Source: Pseudomonadota bacterium
GTDB lineage: Bacteria > Pseudomonadota > Alphaproteobacteria > Rhodobacterales > Rhodobacteraceae
DNA: 64,000 bases
Assembly: GCA_020161615.1 (NCBI GenBank)
Contig: JAIUPD010000001.1
Span: forward strand, 1-64,000
Reading direction: 5' to 3'
Part shown: positions 1 through 9,255 of the stretch, piece after piece
Layout: each line of letters starts with the position of its first letter
How positions within the stretch are numbered: the first letter of the stretch is position 1
Program-made: the position numbers and the translations under genes
Notes under the pieces: model-generated
Told to the model about the DNA's origin: nothing
What the model saw: the letters and a program-made list of their open reading frames with translations, nothing else
Database searches by the model: none

Positions 1-126
1 GCGATCTACGAGCATTGCCTGCCCTTCAACGTCGCCCGCGCCTATGACGAAGCCCGCGGCCTCGACACCCCCCGCATCTGGACCGCCGAACGCGACCAGA
101 AGATGTGGGCCGATCTCCAGGGGTGA
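1..126 (+). CDS. C-terminal end of an unidentified protein (5' partial)
   Basis: An open frame enters from the left edge and ends in TGA at 124-126. It gives about 41 residues that include LPFNVARAYDEARG and end in MWADLQG. Codon use is typical of the high-GC neighbours. I do not recognise the family from this fragment and assign no function. The imuA region begins after it. Confidence 0.6.
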   Translation, partial: AIYEHCLPFNVARAYDEARGLDTPRIWTAERDQKMWADLQG

Positions 127-128
127 GG

Positions 129-143
129 GTTCAAGACTGCTTC
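129..143. promoter_or_regulatory. Possible imperfect LexA (SOS) box upstream of imuA
   Basis: GTTC, 7 bases, then CTTC follows directly after the upstream stop codon. This is one base off the alphaproteobacterial direct repeat GTTC-N7-GTTC. It lies about 110 bp before the imuA start, so it could serve imuA, but the mismatch and distance leave this weak. Confidence 0.25.
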
Positions 144-252
144 CGGCGAGGGCCCCGGTGTTGGTGCGCCGGGGCTTTTGCATGGGCGCGGATCCGGCGC
201 GGGTAGGGGGGCTCGACTTCGGCCTTTCGCGCGCTTCATGTAAGCTCGTCCA

Positions 253-825
253 TTGACCCAGCCGGAGCCGCCTGTGCCCTCGTCCAGCCTGATCGCCTAT
301 CCCCTCCGTCCCGGGCGCGTGCATGAGGCCTGTGGTCCCTCGGCCGCGAGTTTCGCGCTCTGGACAGCGGCGTTGATCGGCGGCGACGTGATCTGGGTGC
401 GCGAGGCCTGGCGGGCCGAACAGCTTAATCCCTTGGGCTTTCAGGGGCTCGATCCGGCCCGGGTGATCCTGGCGCAGACCATGGACCAGAACGACACTCT
501 CGCAGTGGCCGAAGAGGCGCTGCGCGACGGTGCCGTCCCCTTCGTGATTCTCGAGACGACCGCGCCGATCGGCCTGACCGCCGGGCGGCGGTTGCAGCTT
601 GCGGCGCAGGCTGGGGGCACGACCGGGCTCTGCCTCATTCCCGAGGGAATGGGCTCGAACGCGGCCGAGACGCGCTGGCACTGTGCTCCGGTCTTCGATG
701 CACAGGACTCGACTCGTCAGCGCTGGAGCCTTATTAAGAACAAATTAGGAACATGTGAGGCCTGGAATGTTCGATGGAACCCAGAGGCGCATCGTGTCGC
801 TGTGGTTTCCCCGGTTCGCGAGTGA
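253..825 (+). CDS. imuA: ImuA-like SOS mutagenesis protein
   Basis: This is a 190-aa RecA/SulA-related accessory protein of the ImuA-ImuB-DnaE2 translesion mutasome, which copies damaged DNA during the SOS response. Family-like segments are GLDPARVILAQ, the basic stretch GRRLQLAAQAGGTTGL and the C-terminal ETRWHCAPVF...RWSLIKNKLG. The only early start in frame is TTG at 253, because a stop lies at 241-243; this start is provisional. There is no Walker A motif, as is usual for ImuA. The 3' end overlaps imuB by about 60 bp. The last 90 bp contain an AT-rich patch with a perfect LexA box, so part of this coding sequence also serves as imuB control DNA. Identification rests on motif resemblance and on the position before imuB and dnaE2. 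Confidence 0.75.
   Translation: MTQPEPPVPSSSLIAYPLRPGRVHEACGPSAASFALWTAALIGGDVIWVREAWRAEQLNPLGFQGLDPARVILAQTMDQNDTLAVAEEALRDGAVPFVILETTAPIGLTAGRRLQLAAQAGGTTGLCLIPEGMGSNAAETRWHCAPVFDAQDSTRQRWSLIKNKLGTCEAWNVRWNPEAHRVAVVSPVRE
738..752. promoter_or_regulatory. LexA (SOS) box inside the end of imuA, before imuB
   Basis: GAACAAATTAGGAAC is a perfect GAAC-N7-GAAC direct repeat, the known alphaproteobacterial LexA site. It lies 14 bp before the preferred imuB ATG at 767. The surrounding codons of imuA are unusually AT-rich (ttattaagaacaaattagg), as expected for an embedded promoter. It would repress transcription of imuB-dnaE2 until DNA damage. Confidence 0.75.
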
Positions 826-2221
826 CCGGGCACTGCGCGCGCACCCGCTTGAGGGTCCGTTCGTTCTGACCCTGAAGCAGGGCAATGCCAACCGGGTCCA
901 TTGCCTGAACGCGGCCGCCGAGGCGCGCGGCCTGTATCGCGGCATGGCCGTTGCCGATGCCCGGGCCTTCTGTCCTGAGCTGTCGAGCCGCCCGGCTGCC
1001 CCTGGCGAGGATGCGCGCTTTCTGGCCCTTTTGCGCCGCTGGGCCACGCGCTGGTGCCCCTGGGTCGGCTTCGAGGGGCCGGACGGGCTGGTCCTCGACA
1101 TCACCGGCTCGGCGCATCTGTTCGGCGGCGAGACGGCGATGGTCGAGAGCCTCTGCCAGCGGCTGATCCGGTCGGGGCTCACGGTGCAGGCCGGGACCGG
1201 TGCAACCCGGGGCGCCGCCTGGGCGCGGGCGCATTATGGCGAGGGCCGCCCGCTGGCCGATCTGCCGGTGGCCGCGCTGCGGCTGGAGCCGGACACCGTC
1301 ACCAGATTGCAGCGCATGGGGCTGCGCCTGATCGGCCAGCTTGCCGACAGCCCGCGCGCGCCCCTGGTTCGTCGGTTCGGGGCGGGGCTGCTGCTGCGGC
1401 TGGATCAGGCGCTTGGGGCGCAGCCGGAACAAATCAGCCCCGAGGCAGAGCCGCCCCATTACGGCCTGCGCATGACCTTGCCCGAGCCGATCGGCCTGGA
1501 AGGGGATGTGATCGGCATCACCGCGCGGCTGCTGGACTGGCTCTGCGCCAAGCTGAAGGACCATCAGTCCGGCGCGCGGGTGCTGCGCCTGACGCTGCGC
1601 CGTGTGGATGCGAGTACGCAGGATGTGGAATTGCGCCTGGCGCGTCCTCTGAGGGATCCGGCGCGGATATTGCCGCTGTTTCAGCGCGGCGTGGCCGAGG
1701 TGGATGCGGGCTTCGGCATTGACCAGATGCGGCTTGAGGCCGTGCAGGTGGAAACGCTTCCGGCCGAGCAGATCGCCCATATCCAGACCCGCGACCGGGG
1801 GCGGCTTGATGATCTGATAACCCGCCTCGGAACCCGCATCGGGCTGGAAAACATCCAGCGATACCTACCCGCGGACAGCCATATACCCGAGCGCAGCTTC
1901 ATCATCGCGCCGGCTGCTTATTGCGAACCGCAGGGAAGCTGGGTCGCGGTGCGTCCCCGTCCGGTCGTCCTGTTCCCGCCCGAGCCGCTTGCGGCCACAG
2001 GCGACCGCCCGCCTGCGACTTTCCGCTGGCGGGGCATGGCGCTAACTGCCGGGCGTATCACGGGGCCAGAGCGGATTGCCCCGGAATGGTGGCTGGACGA
2101 TCCGAACTGGCATCGGGGTCTGCGCGATTATTGGCGGGTCGAGACCCGGCAGGGGCGGCGGCTGTGGATGTTCTATACGCCACAGAACCCCGGCTGGTTC
2201 GTGCAGGGAGAATTCGCATGA
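767..2221 (+). CDS. imuB: ImuB, Y-family polymerase-like mutasome scaffold
   Basis: This is a 484-aa DinB/UmuC-fold protein of the SOS mutasome. In known systems ImuB is catalytically dead and bridges ImuA, the beta clamp and DnaE2. The N-terminus RRIVSLWFPRFASDRAL is typical of ImuB, followed by palm/fingers-like sequence (GLVLDITGSAHLFGGE near residue 110) and a little-finger region. ATG 767 is preferred because GAGG lies six bases before it; GTG 755 would add four residues. The stop TGA overlaps the dnaE2 ATG as ATGA, so the two are translationally coupled. Expression is probably governed by the LexA box at 738-752. Confidence 0.88.
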   Translation: MFDGTQRRIVSLWFPRFASDRALRAHPLEGPFVLTLKQGNANRVHCLNAAAEARGLYRGMAVADARAFCPELSSRPAAPGEDARFLALLRRWATRWCPWVGFEGPDGLVLDITGSAHLFGGETAMVESLCQRLIRSGLTVQAGTGATRGAAWARAHYGEGRPLADLPVAALRLEPDTVTRLQRMGLRLIGQLADSPRAPLVRRFGAGLLLRLDQALGAQPEQISPEAEPPHYGLRMTLPEPIGLEGDVIGITARLLDWLCAKLKDHQSGARVLRLTLRRVDASTQDVELRLARPLRDPARILPLFQRGVAEVDAGFGIDQMRLEAVQVETLPAEQIAHIQTRDRGRLDDLITRLGTRIGLENIQRYLPADSHIPERSFIIAPAAYCEPQGSWVAVRPRPVVLFPPEPLAATGDRPPATFRWRGMALTAGRITGPERIAPEWWLDDPNWHRGLRDYWRVETRQGRRLWMFYTPQNPGWFVQGEFA

Positions 2222-5200
2222 GCCCCGCTTCCGGCTATGCCGAATTGTGCGTGACTTCGAATTTCACCTTCCTCACCGGGGCCTCGCATCCCGAGGAGCT
2301 GGTGACGCGCGCTGCAGAACTGGGGCTCGAGGCCATCGCCATCACCGACCGCAATTCGCTGGCGGGGGTAGTGCGGGCTTACCGCGCGCTGCAGATCCTC
2401 AGGGAAGAGACCGCCAAGAATGTGCAGATCCGCTCGCAGCACCGGGTGGATTCCTGCTCGCGACAAGAGATCGGCGACCCGCAGGACATCCCCCGCCCCA
2501 AGGGGCCGCATCTGCCCAGGCTGATCGTCGGCGCCCGGCTGGTGCTGCGCGACAGCCCGGTCGAATGGATCGCCCTGCCGACCGATCTGACCGCCTATCA
2601 GCGGCTGACGCAGCTGTTGACGCTGGGCAAGCGGCGGGCGGCGAAGGGGGAGTGCCACCTCGACCGTGCCGATCTGCTGGTCGGGGGCGAGGGGCTGATC
2701 CTGATTGCGCTGGCCCGGGATCTGGAGGCGGCGGCGCCCGAGATGCAGGCCCTGCGGCGCCGCTTTCCGGGGCAGGTCTTTCTGGGGGTGGCGCCCCGCT
2801 ACGACGGTTCGGATCAGGCTTGGTTCGCGGCCTGCGCCAAGCTGGCGCTGCGCTGCGCGACGCCCTTGGTGGCGGTGGGCGACGTGCTGATGCATCGCGC
2901 GGCGCGGAGGCAACTGGCCGATGTGCTGACTTGTCTTCGTCTGGGCTGCACCATCGACCAGATCGGCACCAATGCCCTGCCCAATGCCGAACGCCGCCTG
3001 AAGGGGGGCGAGGATATGGCTCGGTTGTTTTATGACCATCCCGCCGCGCTGAAACGCACCTTGGAGATCGCCGGGCGCTGTACCTTTGATCTGGGTCAGC
3101 TCAGCCACACCTATCCCGATGAGATCACCTCGGGAACGGAAACGCCGATGCAACGTCTGACCCGGCTGGTCGAGAAAGGAATTGCTCGCCGCTACCCGGA
3201 CGGCCCGGATAACCGGGCGCGAGAATTGATCGCCAAGGAACTCGCTGTCGTCGAGGAGCTGGATTTTCCGGCATATTTCCTCACCGTGCACGACATCGTT
3301 CAGTTCGCCCGGTCGGAAGGCATCCTCTGCCAAGGGCGCGGATCGGCGGCCAATTCGATCCTGTGCTATCTGTTGGGGATCACGGATGTGAAACCCGATA
3401 GGATCGGGATGGTCTTTGAAAGATTCGTTTCCCGCCACCGCAAGGAACCGCCGGATATCGACGTCGATTTCGAACATGAGCGACGGGAAGAGGTCATCCA
3501 GTGGATTTACCGGAAATACGGTCGTCACCGGGCCGGGCTTTGCGCCACGGTGATCCATTTCCGCTCGCGCGCGGCGATCCGCGAGGTGGGCAAGGTCATG
3601 GGGCTCAGCCAGGATGTGACGGCCAGTCTGTCGGGGCAGATCTGGGGCTATTCCAGCGAAGAGCCCAAGCTGGAATGCATCCGAGAACTGGGGCTTGACC
3701 CCCAGGACCGCCGCCTGGCCCAGACGATCCGCCTGATCGGCGAACTCATCGGCTTTCCCCGGCACCTGTCCCAACATGTCGGCGGTTTCGTCATCACCAA
3801 GGGACGGCTGGACGAATTGGCGCCCATCGAGAATGCGGCGATGGAGGACCGGACCGTCATCGAATGGGACAAGGACGATATCGACACGCTGCGCATCCTC
3901 AAGGTCGATGTGCTGGGGCTGGGCATGCTGACCTGCATCCGCAAGGCCTTTGGCTTGCTGGAGGATCATCAACACCTCTCCCTGAGCCTGGACACTGTTC
4001 CGCAGGAAGACACCGCCACCTATGACATGCTTTGCGTCGCCGATGCGGTGGGGGTGTTTCAGGTCGAAAGCCGGGCGCAGATGAATTTCCTGCCCCGGAT
4101 GCGACCGCGCAAATTCTACGATCTGGTGATCGAGGTCGCCATCGTCCGCCCCGGCCCGATCCAGGGCGGCATGGTTCAGCCCTATATCCGCCGCCGCCAG
4201 GGGTTGGAGGCGCCCGAACCCTTCGGTCCCGCGCTGGAGGCCGTGACGCACCGGACGCTGGGCGTGCCGCTCTTTCAGGAACAGGCCCTGCAAATCGCCG
4301 AGGTGGGCGCAGGCTATACGGCGGAAGAGGCCGACAAGCTACGGCGCTCACTAGCCTCGTTTCGACGCATGGGCACTATTGGCGAGCACCGGAACACATT
4401 CATCGCCGGAATGGTGGCCAATGGCTATTCGGAGGAAATCGCGGCCCGCTGTTTCGGCCAGATCGAAGGCTTTGCCGAATACGGTTTCCCCGAAAGCCAT
4501 GCGGCGGCCTTTGCCATGCTGGTCTATGTCTCGGCCTGGCTGAAATGCCATCACCCGGCGGTCTTTGCCTGTGCCCTGCTGAATTCCCAGCCCATGGGAT
4601 TTTACGCGCCTGCTCAGATTATCCGCGATGTCCGCGACCATCACGTGGAGGTGCGGCCCATATGCGTGAATGCCAGCCTGTGGGACAACAGACTGGAACG
4701 CCGGTCCGACGGGGCCCTGGCGCTGCGGCTGGGCTTCCGCCAGATCAAGGGGTTCAAGGAGGAGGATGCGGACTGGATCGCGGCCGCGCGCGGCAATGGC
4801 TACCGCGATCCCGAAAGCCTCTGGCTGCGGGCCGGGGTGACGCCCGCGGTGCTGGAACGGCTGGCCGAGGCAGATGCCTTCGCCGGCATGGGGCTGACGC
4901 GACGCGACGCGCTCTGGCAGGTCCGGGCGATCCGTGGGCCGTCACAATTGCCGCTGTTCAATGATCCGGTTGACGGCGAGGTTATTCGCGAACCCCAGGT
5001 GACCCTGCCCCAGATGTCGATGGGTGAAGAAGTGGTGGAGGATTACGTTGCCACCCGCTTGACGCTGCGTGCCCATCCGATGGAACTTCTGCGGCCGTCG
5101 ATGCCGGGCCTTACCCGTCATGACGTTCTGCTCACCGCGCCTTTGACAGGCATCACCGTCTGCGGCCTGGTGATCACCCGCCAGCGTCCGGGCACCGCAT

Positions 5201-5535
5201 CCGGCGTGATCTTTCTGACATTGGAGGATGAAACCGGCGTGTCGAATGTTGTGGTCTGGAAGACAGTCTTCAGGCGCTTTCGTCGCGCCGTCATGGGCGG
5301 TCGCCTGCTGCGTGTGAGCGGTACCTTGCAGCGCGAAGGCATCGTCGTCCACCTGATCGCTCAGCAGATCGAGGATGTCTCGCATCGGCTCTCTTATCTG
5401 GGGCATCCGATGGACGACGCCATCGGTCGGACCACGCCACAAACCGACAACGCCCCGCGGCCACGTCCGGCGCCGCGCGCCATGCATCCGCGCGATCAGG
5501 CCAAACGGCTGTTTCCTAGCCGGGATTTTCATTGA
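2218..5535 (+). CDS. dnaE2: Error-prone DNA polymerase III alpha subunit DnaE2
   Basis: This is a 1105-aa C-family DNA polymerase, the catalytic member of the ImuA/ImuB/DnaE2 translesion complex. The N-terminal PHP domain begins YAELCVTSNFTFLTGASHPEEL. The palm carries PPDIDVDFEHERREEVIQ, with the acidic residues expected for metal binding, and later FPESHAAAFAMLVY and the C-terminal OB-fold region follow. A beta-clamp-like motif QLPLF is at about residues 910-914. The frame is open from 1921, but ATG 2218 overlaps the imuB stop and starts exactly where the PHP domain should. Length matches the DnaE2 rather than the DnaE1 family. Confidence 0.95.
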   Translation: MSPASGYAELCVTSNFTFLTGASHPEELVTRAAELGLEAIAITDRNSLAGVVRAYRALQILREETAKNVQIRSQHRVDSCSRQEIGDPQDIPRPKGPHLPRLIVGARLVLRDSPVEWIALPTDLTAYQRLTQLLTLGKRRAAKGECHLDRADLLVGGEGLILIALARDLEAAAPEMQALRRRFPGQVFLGVAPRYDGSDQAWFAACAKLALRCATPLVAVGDVLMHRAARRQLADVLTCLRLGCTIDQIGTNALPNAERRLKGGEDMARLFYDHPAALKRTLEIAGRCTFDLGQLSHTYPDEITSGTETPMQRLTRLVEKGIARRYPDGPDNRARELIAKELAVVEELDFPAYFLTVHDIVQFARSEGILCQGRGSAANSILCYLLGITDVKPDRIGMVFERFVSRHRKEPPDIDVDFEHERREEVIQWIYRKYGRHRAGLCATVIHFRSRAAIREVGKVMGLSQDVTASLSGQIWGYSSEEPKLECIRELGLDPQDRRLAQTIRLIGELIGFPRHLSQHVGGFVITKGRLDELAPIENAAMEDRTVIEWDKDDIDTLRILKVDVLGLGMLTCIRKAFGLLEDHQHLSLSLDTVPQEDTATYDMLCVADAVGVFQVESRAQMNFLPRMRPRKFYDLVIEVAIVRPGPIQGGMVQPYIRRRQGLEAPEPFGPALEAVTHRTLGVPLFQEQALQIAEVGAGYTAEEADKLRRSLASFRRMGTIGEHRNTFIAGMVANGYSEEIAARCFGQIEGFAEYGFPESHAAAFAMLVYVSAWLKCHHPAVFACALLNSQPMGFYAPAQIIRDVRDHHVEVRPICVNASLWDNRLERRSDGALALRLGFRQIKGFKEEDADWIAAARGNGYRDPESLWLRAGVTPAVLERLAEADAFAGMGLTRRDALWQVRAIRGPSQLPLFNDPVDGEVIREPQVTLPQMSMGEEVVEDYVATRLTLRAHPMELLRPSMPGLTRHDVLLTAPLTGITVCGLVITRQRPGTASGVIFLTLEDETGVSNVVVWKTVFRRFRRAVMGGRLLRVSGTLQREGIVVHLIAQQIEDVSHRLSYLGHPMDDAIGRTTPQTDNAPRPRPAPRAMHPRDQAKRLFPSRDFH

Positions 5536-5571
5536 AGGCTGCTCGCCCGGGCGATCAGGCCCCGGCGGGGA

Positions 5572-5647
5572 TGGTAGGCCCGGAGGGACTCGAACCCCCA
5601 ACCAAGGCGTTATGAGCGCCCTGCTCTGACCATTGAGCTACAGGCCC
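5572..5647 (-). tRNA. tRNA with anticodon CAT, probably tRNA-Ile2
   Basis: The minus strand folds as a full 76-nt cloverleaf with encoded CCA. The acceptor stem GGGCCTG pairs with CGGGCCT (first pair G-U). The D arm is TAGCTCAATGGTCAGAGCA, the anticodon loop CTCATAA and the T arm GGGGG TTCGAGT CCCTC. The stretch AGCAGGGCGCTCATAACGCC resembles the isoleucine acceptor whose C34 is changed to lysidine more than elongator tRNA-Met. It sits tail to tail with dnaE2. Confidence 0.9.
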
Positions 5648-5806
5648 GGCCGCGTCCTGATTAGCAGGGTGAGCGCCCGGGTCAAGAAGCCGCGCCGGGC
5701 TCCGCTTGGCGCAACCGTGATCGGCCGCCGCGCCGATCTGCTTGACCCCCCTGCCACCCGCTTCCTAAACTGGCGGTTATTTCGTGTTTTTTGGAACCGT
5801 CCCCTT

Positions 5807-7180
5807 ATGGTTATCGCCCGTGCCGCGATCCTTGTCGCCCTGACCCTCGGCAGCGGGGCCCGTGCCGATGAGGCGGGCGAGGGCGGTGTCGACCGGGTCC
5901 TCTACCGCTATACCGGCGATCCGGCGGGCGAGCCCTCGGGCGTGCTAGTCGATGGCGCGACGGGGCAGATCGCCCGGCTTCAGCATGCCGTGAACCTGGC
6001 GCTTCTGGCCTGCGGCGACGAGGCCGGGATCGAGACGGACGGCATGTTCGGCCGCCAGACCCAGCAGGCGCTCGCCCGGGTCGCCGCCTGCCCGCCGATC
6101 GCCGCCCGCCTGCCCGACGGGTCCGAAGCTGCGCAGGGCGCCGTGACCGAGGCGCTGTGGACGGTCCTGCTGCCCGCCTTGCCCTTGCCCGATGCGCGGG
6201 TGCGGATGCGGGCGCTGCTGCTCGCGTTCGAGGGGACCGACATCACCCGGGGCGCCGCCTGGAATTTCTGCCAGAACAACCGCGAGGTCTATGATGCCTC
6301 GACCCTCGATCAGCCCTGTTTCACCAATGATCCGGCCTCGTATCTGACCTGGGGGCCGAATGGCGCGACGGCGGGCCATGGGCACGAGATCCTGTCGATC
6401 CTGGCCCGGATCGAGGCGCTGGATCCCAGGCTGATCGACAGCGCCTTCGGCGCCGAGGCGGGGCCGGTGCGGCGCCTGTTCGACCTGCGTTTCGGAAATG
6501 CCGAGGAGGGCGCCGAACCCGGAGAGGCCGGCCGCTGGGGCCGGGACGGCGAACTCAGGCGCTATCTCTGCGGCATCTATCTGGATCTGCCGCGGCGCGA
6601 GGCCTGGTCGCAGGGATTTGCGGCTCTGGGCCAGAGCCCGGCGGTGCAGGCGATCTACGAGGCGGTTTACGATTCCGTCAGTTTCGACGGCGGCAAGATC
6701 CGCGTCTTCCTCAACGCCTGGCGCGACGCGGGGCTGGAGCCGACCGAGATCGACTTCGCCTTTTTCGCCGATCGCGCCGCCCATACCCGCGTGCGCAATC
6801 TCGAGGTCCGCCGCATCCTGCGCCGGGTGCTGGCCGCGCTGCCCGAGGGGGCGAGCCCGGCGCAGGTGCGGCGCGGCTATGCCAGGGTCGCGCGGGTCAC
6901 CAATGCCAGCCAGCGCTCGGCCCGGCTGGGCCGCGACGTGGCCTATTACATCGACGCGCTGGAGGATCGGCTGACCAGGGCCGAGCGCCACGCCTGGGAG
7001 GCGCGGGGCGCCCGGCGGGCCTCGGCCGTGGGATTGAGCGACGCGCGCCCGGCGCTCGAGTTGCGGCTGGGGCCGCCCGACGGCTGGCGGGCCACCGGCC
7101 TCAGACCCCTGACCGAGGCGGAGGCCGCGCTCTGCCCGGCGCCGGTGCTGAACCCGCGCCGCCCCGCCGCGCGGATCTGA
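5807..7180 (+). CDS. Secreted protein of unknown function with peptidoglycan-binding-like segment
   Basis: A 457-aa protein that I do not recognise. Its start gives a clear signal peptide (MVIARAAILVALTLGSGARA, cleavage near residue 21); the frame is open further upstream but would run through the tRNA. Residues about 45-90 (RLQHAVNLALLACGDEAG...DGMFGRQTQQALARV) resemble a peptidoglycan-binding repeat, in which a short helix pair precedes DGxFGxxTxxAL. The middle has RGAAWNFCQNNREVYDAS and LTWGPNGATAGHGHEILSILARI, which suggests a lysozyme- or chitosanase-like fold, though no catalytic residue can be assigned. Three base pairs separate its stop from that of the convergent MmcQ gene. Confidence 0.7.
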   Translation: MVIARAAILVALTLGSGARADEAGEGGVDRVLYRYTGDPAGEPSGVLVDGATGQIARLQHAVNLALLACGDEAGIETDGMFGRQTQQALARVAACPPIAARLPDGSEAAQGAVTEALWTVLLPALPLPDARVRMRALLLAFEGTDITRGAAWNFCQNNREVYDASTLDQPCFTNDPASYLTWGPNGATAGHGHEILSILARIEALDPRLIDSAFGAEAGPVRRLFDLRFGNAEEGAEPGEAGRWGRDGELRRYLCGIYLDLPRREAWSQGFAALGQSPAVQAIYEAVYDSVSFDGGKIRVFLNAWRDAGLEPTEIDFAFFADRAAHTRVRNLEVRRILRRVLAALPEGASPAQVRRGYARVARVTNASQRSARLGRDVAYYIDALEDRLTRAERHAWEARGARRASAVGLSDARPALELRLGPPDGWRATGLRPLTEAEAALCPAPVLNPRRPAARI

Positions 7181-7183
7181 GGC

Positions 7184-7525
7184 TTACTCCAGCGCCGCCT
7201 GTACCTTTTTCGGCAGCGCACCCCGGACCAGCCGGTAGGAGGCGAGCAGCCGGTGGTGCAACTCCTCGACCGGGGCATCGAGGGGGAGGGTGATCCAGCT
7301 GGCGTGGAAATAACGAGCCTTGCTGCCGACGCCCGCCTCGATCAGCATCGCCGCGGTCTCGGCACTGTCGGTCTTGACGCTGACCCCGGCGGTCACCGCG
7401 CCGATGGCGGCGAACATCTTGCCGCCGACTTTCCAGACATCGTGCCCGCCGCCCCAGGGGTCGGACAGGGTGGCACCCGGCAGGGCGGCGCAGAAATCGT
7501 TCACGGGGCTGCGGTCATGGCTCAT
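7184..7525 (-). CDS. MmcQ/YjbR family protein
   Basis: A 113-aa protein of the MmcQ/YjbR family, a small fold resembling DNA-binding double-wing domains; members have no settled function. Family features are VNDFCAALPGATLSDPWGGGHDVWKVGGKMFAAI near the N-terminus, then GVSVKTD and ARYFHASWITLPLD. The frame continues upstream to 8626, but ATG 7525 begins where the family begins. It is convergent with the secreted protein and divergent from purM. The identification comes from sequence resemblance only. Confidence 0.8.
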   Translation of the reverse strand: MSHDRSPVNDFCAALPGATLSDPWGGGHDVWKVGGKMFAAIGAVTAGVSVKTDSAETAAMLIEAGVGSKARYFHASWITLPLDAPVEELHHRLLASYRLVRGALPKKVQAALE

Positions 7526-7571
7526 GGGGCGATGATGGCATCCTTTCGCCCCGGGGGAAACCTCAGCCGCA

Positions 7572-7600
7572 TTGAAGACCGCACGCGGATAGGGTAACGC
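7572..7600 (+). promoter_or_regulatory. Candidate promoter of purMN
   Basis: TTGAAG (7572-7577) and TAACGC (7595-7600) are separated by 17 bp and end 27 bp before the purM ATG in the only intergenic gap available. The -10 match is weak. No purine-regulator palindrome was noticed. Confidence 0.3.
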
Positions 7601-7627
7601 GGCGCCAAACCAGCGCGAGGGAACGCG

Positions 7628-8667
<1,040 letters not shown>

Positions 8668-8671
<4 letters not shown>

Positions 8672-9255
8672 AACGGATCGCGATCCTGATTTCGGGCGGC
8701 GGCTCGAACATGATCGCGCTGGCCCGTTCGATGGAAGGGGATCATCCGGCGCGGCCGGTGCTGGTCCTGTCGAATGATCCCGCCGCCCCGGGGCTCGACC
8801 GCGCGGCGGCCCTGGGCATCCCGGTTGCCGCCGTCGATCACCGCCCGTTCAAGGGCGACCGCTCGGCCTTCGAGGCGGCGCTGGTGAAGAAACTCGAGGC
8901 GGCCGCGCCGGACGTGATCTGCCTTGCCGGCTTCATGCGCATCCTGACTGCCGGTTTCACCGGCCGCTACGCGGGGCGGATGCTGAACATCCATCCCTCG
9001 CTTCTGCCGAAGTACCCCGGCCTGCACACCCATCAGCGCGCGCTCGACGCGCGCGATGCCGAGGCCGGTTGCACGGTGCATGAAGTGACTTCGGTGCTGG
9101 ATGACGGGCCGATCCTGGGCCAGGCTCGGGTGCCGATCCTGCCGGGCGACGATGCCGAAAGCCTCGCCGCGCGGGTGCTGGTGCAGGAACATGCGCTCTA
9201 TCCGGCGGTCCTCAGGCGCTATGTCAGCGGGGATCGGACCCCGGTTCTGCTGTAA
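8668..9255 (+). CDS. purN: Phosphoribosylglycinamide formyltransferase
   Basis: A 195-aa GAR transformylase using 10-formyl-tetrahydrofolate, the third step of purine synthesis. [11 protein letters not shown] is the GAR-binding loop; [38 protein letters not shown] contains the catalytic N-H pair and LP-F/YPG folate region; [18 protein letters not shown] holds the active-site Asp. GTG 8668 is the start and overlaps the purM stop. The 3' 32 bp are shared with the convergent MFS gene. Confidence 0.96.

Noticed and set aside
2173-4293. 706-aa open frame opposite dnaE2
   Set aside because: It mirrors a clearly identified gene. High GC keeps antisense frames open and the translation shows no family pattern.
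5633-5806. Upstream start of the secreted-protein gene at 5633
   Set aside because: It would overlap the tRNA and bury the signal peptide that begins at 5807.
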